64,000 bases of DNA from contig UCBZ01000033.1 of the NCBI GenBank assembly GCA_900470775.1, positions 62,001 to 126,000 of the forward strand. Reading direction: 5' to 3'. Positions 17,111 through 25,037 of this stretch are shown here, one piece after another. Position 1 is the stretch's first letter. Each line of letters opens with the position of its first letter. The position numbers were made by a program, and so were the translations under genes. The DNA is from Hyphomicrobiales bacterium (GTDB lineage Bacteria; Pseudomonadota; Alphaproteobacteria; Rhizobiales; Beijerinckiaceae). Under the pieces are notes generated by a model. It saw only the letters and a program-made list of their open reading frames with translations. It did no database searches and had not been told where the DNA came from.

Positions 17111-18180
17111 GCCGCATCCCCATAGACGAGGACGCGGTCGGGCTCGGCAGCCAGCGTAATCTCGGCTCCGGGCGCCAGCTTGTCACGGGCGAGGAAGGAC
17201 AGATCCGTGCCATCCGCCATGCGCGCGAAGCCGACGAATTCGCGACCGCGGAACTCGGTCGAGATCACCTGCGCCTTCAGTCCGACGCTGCCGGCGGCGA
17301 CGGGATGCAGATCCTCGGGGCGGATCGCGACATGGGCCGCTGCGCCCTGCGTGATGGTGTTGCGGGCGCGGCCGACGATGGCGGCGCCGTCGATCACGAC
17401 CGTCGCATGCTCGCCCGCGACCGAGGCAGCCTTGCCGGCGATCTTGTTGCGGAAGCCCATGAACTCGGCGACGTCGAGATGGTCGGGCCGTGAGAACAGA
17501 TCCTCAGGAATGCCGACCTGGCGCACCTGCCCATCGCGCATCACGACGATGCGGTCGGCGAGCGACAGCGCCTCCTCCTGGTCGTGGGTGACGTAGATCG
17601 TGGTCGCGCCCAGCGTGTTGTGGATGCGCCGAATCTCGGCGCGCATCTCGAGGCGCAGCTTGGCGTCGAGATTGGAAAGCGGCTCGTCCATCAGCACCAG
17701 CGGCGGCTCGACGACGATGGCGCGCGCAATGGCGACGCGCTGCTGCTGGCCGCCCGAGAGCTGGCCGGGCAGCTTCTCGGTCTGGCCCTGGAGCCTGACC
17801 AGCGCCACGGCCTCGGCGACGCGACGCTCGATCTCGGCCTTGGCGACGCCGCGCATCTTCAGGCCGAAGCCGATGTTCTTGGTCACGCTCATATGCGGGA
17901 ACAGCGCGTAGTTCTGGAAGACCATGCCGAAGCCGCGCTCTTCGGGCCGCAGCGGGTCGATGCGCTTCTCATCAAGCCAGATGCCGCCACCGGTCGCCGG
18001 CAACAACCCGGCGATGATGTTCAGCGTCGTCGACTTGCCGCAGCCGGAGGGGCCCAGAAGCGCGATGAACTCGCCCTGCCGGATCGTCAGCGAGACGTCC
18101 TTGAGTGCGTTGTGCGTGCCGAAATCGCGGCTCAGGCGGTCGAGCCGAAGCTCTTTGAAATTGGCTGCTTGAATCGTCAT
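17107..18180 (-). CDS. ABC transporter ATP-binding protein (PotA-like)
   Basis: The 357-residue ATPase has Walker [10 protein letters not shown], signature LSGGQQQR, Walker [14 protein letters not shown] and H-loop [11 protein letters not shown]-terminal TOBE-type domain follows (about residues 280-357, VAIRPEDL). This is the polyamine/iron/sugar-type importer class (MalK/PotA/PhnT). It drives the two permeases downstream. Substrate specificity cannot be read from this subunit. Confidence 0.9.
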   Translation of the reverse strand: MTIQAANFKELRLDRLSRDFGTHNALKDVSLTIRQGEFIALLGPSGCGKSTTLNIIAGLLPATGGGIWLDEKRIDPLRPEERGFGMVFQNYALFPHMSVTKNIGFGLKMRGVAKAEIERRVAEAVALVRLQGQTEKLPGQLSGGQQQRVAIARAIVVEPPLVLMDEPLSNLDAKLRLEMRAEIRRIHNTLGATTIYVTHDQEEALSLADRIVVMRDGQVRQVGIPEDLFSRPDHLDVAEFMGFRNKIAGKAASVAGEHATVVIDGAAIVGRARNTITQGAAAHVAIRPEDLHPVAAGSVGLKAQVISTEFRGREFVGFARMADGTDLSFLARDKLAPGAEITLAAEPDRVLVYGDAA

Positions 18181-18216
18181 GGCTACCGCGTGCTGGAGGC
18201 TCGTCGAAGGTCCGAT

Positions 18217-18240
18217 CGGCGGCCCGCAATCGGGCCGCCG
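18217..18240 (-). repeat. Intercistronic hairpin after the binding-protein gene
   Basis: CGGCGGCCCG (18217-18226) and CGGGCCGCCG (18231-18240) form a perfect 10-bp stem with a CAAT loop, in the gap between the binding-protein stop (18298) and the ATPase start (18180). There is no T-run on the minus side. It may act as a partial terminator or 3'-end stabiliser that lets more binding protein than ATPase be made. Confidence 0.6.
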
Positions 18241-18297
18241 CCAGTCATTTTCACTCGCGCCAGCCTATTGGCGCGTCGTCACTCGTCTAGCGCCTGA

Positions 18298-19485
18298 TCA
18301 CTTGCGCTTGGCGCCGCCGACCTGCTCGTCCCAGATGCGGAAGGCGACGACCATCTTGTCGGGGTCGAGCGGCGTCTGGAGCGGGTTGTCGGCGATCAGC
18401 TTCTCGTATTCGGGCCGGCCGAACTCCTTGATTGCCGCCTGGCTTTCTGCCGGTGCCATCTCGAGCGTGACGCCCTTCACAGCCGGACCCGGATAGAAAT
18501 AGCCCTCGTCATAGGTGTAGGCCTGCTGCTCCTTGGTCAGGAGGAAGTTCATCAGGTCGACCAGGACCGCGAGTTTCTCGTCCGAGACGCCCTTGGGGAT
18601 GCACATGTAATGCGCGTCCGTGACCCAATGGAAGCCCTTCAGCGCGGCGATCTTCGCCTCCTTCGGCACGACGCCGAGGACACGCGGGTTGATGTCCCAG
18701 CCGGTCGTCGTCACGGTCATGTCACGCGAGCCGTCGCCGAGTTCCTTCATCACCGCGCCGGTGCCGCCGGGATAGTATTCGATGTTCTCGCCGAGCGCCT
18801 TGAGATAGGCCCAGGTCTTGTCCCAGCCCTTGACCGGGTCCTTGGGATCGGAATCGCCCAGCAGATAGGGCAGGCCCATCATCCAGGTGCGGCCGGGGCC
18901 GGAGTTGGCCGGGCGCGGATAGATGAACCGGTCCTTGTTCTGGCGCGTCCAGTCGAGCAGCTCCTGGGCGGTCGTCGGGACCGTCTTGACCTTGGCCGGC
19001 ATGTATTCGAGCAGCGGGCCGGAGGGGTAGTACGTGACGACGACACCCTGCCCGCTGGCGAGCGCCTGCATCTTGGCCGCGCCTTCGAGATAGATCTCGT
19101 CGAGCTTGGGCAGGCTGGAGGCGAGTTGCGGCAGCAGCGGCACCCAGAGCTTCTGGTCGACGCCGGCCGAGAGCGCATCCGTCCCCGTCAGCACCATGTC
19201 GATATCGACGCGGCCGGCTTCCTGCTGCGCCTTGATCTTGCCGGGCAGCTCGGGCGACGGCGCCTTGGTGAAGACGATGCGCGAGACCAGATTGGGCTTG
19301 GCCTTGCGGTAGTTCTCGATCGCCTTCTGCGTCAGCGCGAGATTGCCGGCGACATCGACGATCGACAGGACGACCGGGGATGTCGGCAGCTTGAGCTGGG
19401 CGAAGGCCGAGGGGACATGCGCGGCGCCCGCGAGGCCAGCGACGCCGCCGATGAATGCACGCCGATTGATTCTGCTCTGGACCAT
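18298..19485 (-). CDS. ABC transporter periplasmic binding protein (family 1, PotD/AfuA-like), Tat signal
   Basis: The 395-residue protein begins with a twin-arginine-type signal (SRINRRAFIGGVAGLAGA, cut near AFAQ), then a bilobal SBP family 1 fold. The ATG at 19485 is preceded by GGAGGAG; the longer frame is not supported. It is the first gene of the importer operon and is divergent from a GntR regulator and uxuA. That setting hints at a hexuronate, aldonate or related ligand, while the transporter class is better known for polyamines, iron and phosphonates. The substrate remains open. Confidence 0.88.
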   Translation of the reverse strand: MVQSRINRRAFIGGVAGLAGAAHVPSAFAQLKLPTSPVVLSIVDVAGNLALTQKAIENYRKAKPNLVSRIVFTKAPSPELPGKIKAQQEAGRVDIDMVLTGTDALSAGVDQKLWVPLLPQLASSLPKLDEIYLEGAAKMQALASGQGVVVTYYPSGPLLEYMPAKVKTVPTTAQELLDWTRQNKDRFIYPRPANSGPGRTWMMGLPYLLGDSDPKDPVKGWDKTWAYLKALGENIEYYPGGTGAVMKELGDGSRDMTVTTTGWDINPRVLGVVPKEAKIAALKGFHWVTDAHYMCIPKGVSDEKLAVLVDLMNFLLTKEQQAYTYDEGYFYPGPAVKGVTLEMAPAESQAAIKEFGRPEYEKLIADNPLQTPLDPDKMVVAFRIWDEQVGGAKRK

Positions 19486-19610
19486 GACTTCTCCTCCGAT
19501 GATGCGGATTTTCCGCTTTGTTTTTGTTGATCGAGCCACCGGCTCCCTATCAGGATGCCGTCTCAACAGGTCCGTGACTCGCGCCGATTGACGCAGCCCC
19601 GGATTAGTCG

Positions 19611-19632
19611 GTATCCTAGTATACTAGTCGAC
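19611..19632. promoter_or_regulatory. Likely GntR/FCD operator: perfect 12-bp palindrome
   Basis: CTAGTATACTAG at 19616-19627 is a perfect palindrome with a GTATAC core. It sits 18 bp before the regulator's ATG (19645) and between the divergent importer and regulator/uxuA units. This is where an autoregulating FCD repressor would bind to control both directions. Confidence 0.65.
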
Positions 19633-19644
19633 CAGAGCTTGGCA

Positions 19645-20340
19645 ATGGCCCTTCCCGCGACACGACAGAGCACCGAACAGATCCACCGCCTGTTGCGAGG
19701 AGACATCCTCGCGGCGGTGTTGCGCCCTGGCGAGGCGATGTCGGAGGCGCGCATGGCGGTGCGTTTCGGCGTCAGCCGCACGCCGGTGCGCGAGGCCTTC
19801 AAGCGCCTCGTCGAGGAAGGCTTCCTGATGGTGGTGCCGCAGGTCGGCACCTTCGTCGCGCCGATCGACCTTGCTGCAGTGCATGACAGCCAGTTCGTTC
19901 GCGAGACGCTGGAATGCCGCACGGTCGCGCTCGCCGCCCGCCATGCCGACGATGCCGGCAAGGCGGCGCTGGAACAGAATGTGCGCGAGCAGGAGCGCGA
20001 TCTCGCGATCGGCGACAGAACCAGTTTCTTTCGTCATGACGAGGCCTTCCATGCCGAACTCGCAAAGCTCGCCGGCCATCCGTCGGTGTGGAGCCTGATC
20101 GAAGGCGTCAAGGCGCAGCTCGACCGCGTCCGCTGCCTGTCGCTCGAAAGCGCGGCCTGGCCCAACATGATCCTCACGCAGCACCGCGAGATCATGCATT
20201 GCGTGGTCACAGGCGACGAGGTCGGCGCGGAAGCGGCGATGCGCGCGCATCTGCGCACCGTCTTCGACGCCATCGAGACCATCGCGCGCGACCAGGTCGA
20301 TGCCTTCGCCGGCAGCGCCACCCCTGCCCGGCTCGACTGA
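19645..20340 (+). CDS. GntR family transcriptional regulator, FCD type (UxuR/ExuR-like)
   Basis: The 231-residue protein has a winged helix at ~15-75 (RMAVRFGVSRTPVREAFKRL) and an FCD effector domain after it (acidic/His residues in RHDEAFHAELAKLAGH fit the metal-binding FCD class). The ATG at 19645 is used; upstream in-frame sequence runs through the operator-like palindrome. It precedes uxuA in the same direction and likely represses uxuA and the divergent ABC importer until a uronate-derived effector binds. The effector is inferred from context. Confidence 0.85.
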   Translation: MALPATRQSTEQIHRLLRGDILAAVLRPGEAMSEARMAVRFGVSRTPVREAFKRLVEEGFLMVVPQVGTFVAPIDLAAVHDSQFVRETLECRTVALAARHADDAGKAALEQNVREQERDLAIGDRTSFFRHDEAFHAELAKLAGHPSVWSLIEGVKAQLDRVRCLSLESAAWPNMILTQHREIMHCVVTGDEVGAEAAMRAHLRTVFDAIETIARDQVDAFAGSATPARLD

Positions 20341-20385
20341 CGGCCGGGCTACACCCAGAACAAGAAACCAAGAGGATACGCGACC

Positions 20386-20418
20386 ATGACCCATGCTCTC
20401 AACGGACGGGCCTTCTGA
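20386..20418 (+). CDS. Ten-codon leader ORF overlapping the uxuA start
   Basis: AGAGGA (20371-20376) precedes an ATG at 20386 that opens MTHALNGRAF and stops at TGA 20416-20418. The A of that stop is the first base of the uxuA ATG (TGATG). The peptide looks like the first residues of a short-chain dehydrogenase, a family often paired with uxuA, so it may be a deletion remnant. It could equally be a coupling leader for uxuA, which has no obvious ribosome site of its own. Confidence 0.4.
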   Translation: MTHALNGRAF

Positions 20419-21614
20419 TGGAACAGAGCTGGCGCTGGTTTGGCCCCGACGACGTGGTGACACTTGCCCAGGCGCGGCAGGCGGGTGCGCGCGGCATCGT
20501 CAACGCGCTCCATCAAATTCCCTATGGCGTGGTCTGGAGCGTCGCGGAGATCGAGGCGCGCAAGGCGATCATCGCGGCCGATCCGAGCCTGGGCTTACGC
20601 TGGAACGTGGTCGAGAGCCTGCCGCTGCACGAGACCATCAAGATCGGCGAAGGCGATCTCGAGCCGGTGTTCGAGAACTACCGGCAGTCGCTGCGCAATC
20701 TCGCCGCCTGCGGGCTCGAGGTGGTCTGCTACAACTTCATGCCCGTGCTGGACTGGACGCGCACCGAACTCGCCTTCCCCCTGCCCGGCGGCGGCACGGC
20801 GCTACGCTTCAACATCCACGAATATGTCGCCTTCGACCATTTCATGCTGCGGCGTCCCGGCGCGGCGGACGGGCATTCGGCCGATGTGATGGACCGCGCC
20901 AAGGCCTGGTTCGAGCGCTCCTCGGAGGCCGACCGCGACCGGCTGCTCGCCAACATCATGGCGGGGCTGCCGGGCGCCTATGACCGCTACGACGTGCCGG
21001 GCCTGAAGCGCATGCTGGAGCGCTATCGCGGCATGAGCCATGACGCCCTGCGGGCCAATCTCAAGCGCTTTCTGGAGGCGATCATCCCCACAGCCGAGGA
21101 GGTCGGGATCCGGATGTGCATCCACCCCGACGACCCGCCGCGCCCGCTCTTCGGCCTGCCGCGGATTTGCTCGGACAAGGACGACATCGCCTTCATCATG
21201 GACGCGGTCGATCGCCCGGCGAACGGCCTGACCCTGTGCTCGGGCTCGCTCGGCGCCAATCCGAAGAACGACGTGCCGGGAATCGCGCGGCGCTTCGCCG
21301 ATCGGATCTGGTTCGCGCATCTGCGCAACGTCGCCAAGGACGCCGACGGCTCCTTCATGGAGGCCGAGCATCTCGGCGGCGATACCGACATGATCGCGCT
21401 GGTCGAGGCACTGCTGGCCGAGGAGCAGCGCCGCAAGGCTCAAGGCCTGGCCCATTGGCAGATCCCGATGCGGCCGGACCACGGCCACGCTTTGCTCGAC
21501 GATGTCGGCAAGGGCTCATTCCCGGGCTATCCGGCGGTCGGGCGCCTGCGCGGGCTGGCAGAGCTGCGCGGGGTGATGACGGCGCTGGCGAGCGTGAAGG
21601 GCTACGCCGCCTGA
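20418..21614 (+). CDS. uxuA: Mannonate dehydratase
   Basis: The 398-residue protein matches UxuA from the start (WRWFGPDD, ARQAGARGIVNALHQIPYG). It has the TIM-barrel metal site segments CIHPDDPPRPLFGLPRI, CSGSLGANPKND and WFAHLRNV. It dehydrates D-mannonate to 2-keto-3-deoxygluconate, a step in hexuronate breakdown. No fructuronate reductase (uxuB) or isomerase (uxaC) is in the window. It begins with ATG at 20418 inside the stop of the ten-codon ORF and is convergent with the GIY-YIG-like gene. Confidence 0.92.
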   Translation: MEQSWRWFGPDDVVTLAQARQAGARGIVNALHQIPYGVVWSVAEIEARKAIIAADPSLGLRWNVVESLPLHETIKIGEGDLEPVFENYRQSLRNLAACGLEVVCYNFMPVLDWTRTELAFPLPGGGTALRFNIHEYVAFDHFMLRRPGAADGHSADVMDRAKAWFERSSEADRDRLLANIMAGLPGAYDRYDVPGLKRMLERYRGMSHDALRANLKRFLEAIIPTAEEVGIRMCIHPDDPPRPLFGLPRICSDKDDIAFIMDAVDRPANGLTLCSGSLGANPKNDVPGIARRFADRIWFAHLRNVAKDADGSFMEAEHLGGDTDMIALVEALLAEEQRRKAQGLAHWQIPMRPDHGHALLDDVGKGSFPGYPAVGRLRGLAELRGVMTALASVKGYAA

Positions 21615-21624
21615 AGCGCCAAGC

Positions 21625-22014
21625 TCAGGAGACGACGTAGCCGGAGTCTCGAAGAATCTGGTATTCGTAGCGACGATTCCACTCATAAAGCCACTCGTTA
21701 CCGCGCCCGTGCCGGTGCAGCATTAGCGCTTCCCGCAATGCTGCACCTCTGGGCCGCGTGATCTTCATGACGTGGAAATAGAGCGTACGCCGCTGCCTAG
21801 CTATGGCACGCCGCACTCCCTCATTGTGGCATTTCGCGCTCAAACAGTATGTCTCGATGCGCTTTATCAGGAATTGACGATCAGCCATTCCGATATATTT
21901 CGGCACGAACTCACCACCGATAATGAAACCGATTTCATAGACTCCATAATACTGCAGATCCGCAGAGTACTCGTAATACCTTGACAACCTCATCGCATCT
22001 GACCAACGCGCCAT
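21625..22014 (-). CDS. Small GIY-YIG-like protein, AT-richer than neighbours
   Basis: The 129-residue protein shows GVY (24-26) and YIG (40-42), an arginine at 52, a glutamate at 95 and asparagines at 106 and 113. That is the order of catalytic residues in GIY-YIG nucleases. Such domains cut DNA with one metal ion; a stand-alone domain of this size is typical of small or mobile members. The gene is visibly lower in GC than the flanking genes, which suggests recent arrival. Function is not established; I rate the fold as likely but not certain. Confidence 0.65.
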   Translation of the reverse strand: MARWSDAMRLSRYYEYSADLQYYGVYEIGFIIGGEFVPKYIGMADRQFLIKRIETYCLSAKCHNEGVRRAIARQRRTLYFHVMKITRPRGAALREALMLHRHGRGNEWLYEWNRRYEYQILRDSGYVVS

Positions 22015-22094
22015 GGCTCCCCCGACCCATTCCCCCTCGTAGTGACAAGACTAGGCCGCGTGGCGGCAACGGGCAACGATCCGCGCGCGGGCGT

Positions 22095-23237
22095 TCAACC
22101 AAGGATGCGCTGATCGGCGAGATGGACCAGGTTCCCGCCGACGATCGTCGCGACGACACGGGGTTGCGGCCCCTCCTCCACCAGCACGAGATCGGCGCGC
22201 CGGCCCGGCGCGATCTCGCCGCGATCGGCGAGGCCGAGCGCCGCGGCGGGTGCCCTGGAGACCAGCCGCCAGGCATCGGCGAAGCCGGCCGAGCCGTTGC
22301 GGGCCAGGATGAAGGGCGCCAGCGTCAGGGCAGGATAGTAGTAGTCCGAGGCGAGGATGGTGCAGAGACCGGCCCGGACCATCTCCTCGGCGCCGGGGCA
22401 GCCAAGATGCGAGCCGCCGCGCACGACATTGGGCGCGCCGAAGACGATGGCCTCGCCGGCGCCCGAAGCCTCGCGCGCCGTCTCGACATCGAGCGGGAAC
22501 TCCGCCACGCCGACGCCGAGCGCGCGGTAATCGCGGCGCATCTGCGGCGACATGTCGTCATGCGAGAGCATCGGCACGCCGGCAGCCCGCGCGGCGGCGG
22601 CGATCCGCGCGATCGAGGCCGGCACCTCGCCTTCGCGGCTGAAGACGTCCCGGGCCAGCGCCATGAAGGCGGCTTCGGACAGGCCGGTGCGCTCGACCAT
22701 CTTGGCGACCTTGCCAGGGCGGGCGGCTGCCTTGAAGATGCCTGGCGTGTGGTCGTTGAAGGCCAGCACGCCGATGCGCCCGGTCTCGATCCACTCGATC
22801 ACCTCGGCTTCGGCTTCGAGGTTGAAGATCTCGTGGCGCAGATGGAAGCGCGTCTCAGTGCCGAGCGCGGGCTTGAGCTGTTCCAGCGCAGAGACGAGCG
22901 CGCGGGCATTGCCGGCGCCGCGCAGGCCGGGCTCCCAGGACCAGGTCACGCCGTGGCAGGCCGTGGTGATGCCACAGGCGAGCATCGCCCTGTCGGCATC
23001 GCGCAGCGCGACCTCGATATCGAAGGAGACGCCCGGACGCGGCATGATGTGGCGCTCGAAGGCGTCGCCATGGATATCGACGATGCCGGGCAGGACGAGC
23101 AGACCGGTGGCGTCGAGATGCAGCGCGTTTGCCGGGGCCGGCGCGTCGAGCGCAGAGATCGTCGCGCCATCGGTGGTGAGATCGGCAGGCTCAAGTTCGG
23201 CGGTCAAAACCTTGCCGCCGGTGATATGCAGAGTCAC
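22095..23237 (-). CDS. phnM: Alpha-D-ribose 1-methylphosphonate 5-triphosphate diphosphatase
   Basis: The 380-residue amidohydrolase-fold protein carries the PhnM hallmark HGDAFERHIMPRPGV after LVLPGIVDIHGD, and the later motifs FNDHTPG, LSHDD and ASDYYYP. In the C-P lyase pathway it removes pyrophosphate from the ribose 1-phosphonate 5-triphosphate made by PhnGHIL. No other phn gene lies in the window, so it either works with a remote phn cluster or has another role. Confidence 0.9.
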   Translation of the reverse strand: MTLHITGGKVLTAELEPADLTTDGATISALDAPAPANALHLDATGLLVLPGIVDIHGDAFERHIMPRPGVSFDIEVALRDADRAMLACGITTACHGVTWSWEPGLRGAGNARALVSALEQLKPALGTETRFHLRHEIFNLEAEAEVIEWIETGRIGVLAFNDHTPGIFKAAARPGKVAKMVERTGLSEAAFMALARDVFSREGEVPASIARIAAAARAAGVPMLSHDDMSPQMRRDYRALGVGVAEFPLDVETAREASGAGEAIVFGAPNVVRGGSHLGCPGAEEMVRAGLCTILASDYYYPALTLAPFILARNGSAGFADAWRLVSRAPAAALGLADRGEIAPGRRADLVLVEEGPQPRVVATIVGGNLVHLADQRILG

Positions 23238-23282
23238 GCCCGTCTCCGTCGCCGTTCAAACCGTCGCGGTTGGCGTGATATC

Positions 23283-23304
23283 ATGACGGGGCGATGACGG
23301 GGCG
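23283..23304. repeat. Tandem duplication of an 11-bp unit
   Basis: ATGACGGGGCG occurs twice back to back just upstream of phnM and before the cloverleaf-like repeat. It may be a by-product of insertion of that element. Confidence 0.6.
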
Positions 23305-23323
23305 ACGAAGGGCGAGATCTTTT

Positions 23324-23418
23324 CCGTCATGGTCGGGCTTGTCCCGACCATCCACGTCTTCGCTTGTCGAGCCCTATGTCAAAGACGTGGATGCTCGCCA
23401 CAAGGGCGAGCATGACGG
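23324..23418. repeat. Palindromic intergenic element with cloverleaf-like folding
   Basis: Outer arms CCGTCATG (23324-23331) and CATGACGG (23411-23418) enclose three stems: GGTCGGG/CCCGACC (23331-23349), CATCCACGTCTT/AAGACGTGGATG (23349-23393) and GCTCGCC/GGCGAGC (23393-23411). It fills the space between the reductase stop and phnM. Structured repeats of this kind, with cores like GTCGGGCTTGTCCCGAC, are scattered in many rhizobial genomes. It may also end transcription of the nitrate operon. Confidence 0.8.
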
Positions 23419-23453
23419 CGCTCCAGCTTCTCTCGCAAGGGAAGAAAAGCGCC

Positions 23454-25037
23454 TCAGTAGACATCCGCCTGGTAGCGCCCCGCCTTCTTCAGTGCGGCGA
23501 CATAGGCGACCGCCTCGTCGGGCGAGCGCTTGCCGTGCTCGGCGACGACATCGACCATCGCGCGCTCGACATCCTTGGCCATGCGCTTGGCATCGCCGCA
23601 GACATAGAAATGCGCGCCCTCCTCCAGCCAGGCGAAGAGCTCGGCGCCGCGCTCGCGCATGCGGTCCTGGACATAAATCTTTTCCGTGCCGTCGCGCGAC
23701 CAGGCCAGCGTCAGGCCTGTGAGGACGCCTTCCTCCTTCATCGCCGTCAGTTCGTCTTCGTAGAAGAAGTCACTGGCTCGGCGCTGGTGCCCGAAGAAGA
23801 GCCAGTTCTTGCCCGGCGCCTGCGTCGCCCTGCGATCATGCAGGAAGGCGCGAAACGGCGCGACGCCGGTGCCCGGGCCGCACATGATCACGGGCGTTTC
23901 GGGGTTGGCCGGAAGCCCGAAGCCATGGGCGCGCTGGACATAGACCGGCACCTTGTCGCCGGGCTGGACCCGCTCGCCCAGGAAGGTCGAGGCCACGCCC
24001 CAGCGCGGCCGGCTGCCGATCTTGTAGCGCACCGTGTCGACGGTCAGCGAAATGCGGCCGGGACCGGCATTGTGCGAGGACGAGATCGAGTACAGCCGCG
24101 GCTGCAGCGGATCGAGCGCCTCGACGAAGGCCTCGGGCGAGAGTCGCGCCTGCCCGAACTTGTGCAGGGTCCCGAGCACGTCGAGCCGGTCGAGATCGCC
24201 GTCGGGATCCTCGCCTGCCGCCAATCGTTTCGCCTTGGCGCGGGTGTCGCCGCCGGTGACATAGGAGATCAGCTGGAATAGCGCATCGGGCGCAGGGCCA
24301 AGCGCGAGGTCGGAGATCAGCGCCTCACGCAGCGTCTTGCCGCCGACCATCGCGTCAGGACGCGCGCCGAGCAGCGCGATCACCGCATCGACGAGGCGCG
24401 GATCGTTCTGGGCGACGATGCCGAAGGCGTCGCCGACGACGTAGTCGAGCCCGCACTCAGCCAGATCGAACTCGACATGCCAGGTCTCCTTCTCGGAGCC
24501 CTCGCCATTGAGCTTGCGGCGGGAGAGGAACGTCGCCAGCGCCGGATTCTCGCGGCAGCGACCGAGCGGGCCGAGCGCAGCAGTGGGCGCGGCTTCGGCC
24601 AGGGCGGCGGCGGGCGCGGAACCGCCCTCCTCCACGAGCGTCTTCAGCATCCGCAGCGTGTCCTTGCCGCCGGGCGCGCAGAGATTCAGGCGCGGCTCCT
24701 TGCCGTCGGCGATAGCGGCCGAATAGGTCTCGCAGATATAGCCGCACTGGCCGCAATCCTGCTGCGCCATCGCGGCGAAGAGCTTGCGCGGCAAGGGCTT
24801 GCCCTGCGCCAGCTGCATGCGCTCGACCATGTCCAGCGACGGATCGTGCCAGGGCGCGCCGTCATCGGCTTCACCCATCACGGCGGCGTTTTCGGCCGGT
24901 GACAGCGCGGTGACGCCGGCATTGTCGAGCGAGAGCAGCCCAGCGAAGAAGCCGTTGAGCCAGGAGCGCTGCTCCTCGCTGAAGGGCGCGGTCTCGGGCA
25001 GGACCTGGACGATCGGATTTGCGGTCTGGACTGTCAT
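23454..25037 (-). CDS. 4Fe-4S and FAD/NADPH flavoprotein reductase (CysJ-like, no flavodoxin domain)
   Basis: The 527-residue protein has an N-terminal cluster C95-X2-C98-X3-C102-X17-C120 (DCGQCGYIC and NLC), as in the Fe-S domain of RnfB/CODH-type proteins. It then has a CysJ/cytochrome P450 reductase-like FAD domain (RLYSISSS) and an NADPH domain (MCGPGTGVAPFRAFL, FYVCGDAKRMAKDVE). The flavodoxin domain of true CysJ is absent. The start overlaps the nirA stop (25034-25037). It probably feeds NADPH electrons to the adjacent siroheme reductase, with the 4Fe-4S cluster in place of a flavodoxin or ferredoxin. Confidence 0.85.
   Translation of the reverse strand: MTVQTANPIVQVLPETAPFSEEQRSWLNGFFAGLLSLDNAGVTALSPAENAAVMGEADDGAPWHDPSLDMVERMQLAQGKPLPRKLFAAMAQQDCGQCGYICETYSAAIADGKEPRLNLCAPGGKDTLRMLKTLVEEGGSAPAAALAEAAPTAALGPLGRCRENPALATFLSRRKLNGEGSEKETWHVEFDLAECGLDYVVGDAFGIVAQNDPRLVDAVIALLGARPDAMVGGKTLREALISDLALGPAPDALFQLISYVTGGDTRAKAKRLAAGEDPDGDLDRLDVLGTLHKFGQARLSPEAFVEALDPLQPRLYSISSSHNAGPGRISLTVDTVRYKIGSRPRWGVASTFLGERVQPGDKVPVYVQRAHGFGLPANPETPVIMCGPGTGVAPFRAFLHDRRATQAPGKNWLFFGHQRRASDFFYEDELTAMKEEGVLTGLTLAWSRDGTEKIYVQDRMRERGAELFAWLEEGAHFYVCGDAKRMAKDVERAMVDVVAEHGKRSPDEAVAYVAALKKAGRYQADVY

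Noticed and set aside
23454-25037. True CysJ sulfite reductase flavoprotein
   Set aside because: It lacks the flavodoxin domain and has a 4Fe-4S domain instead; the gene lies in a nitrate operon.
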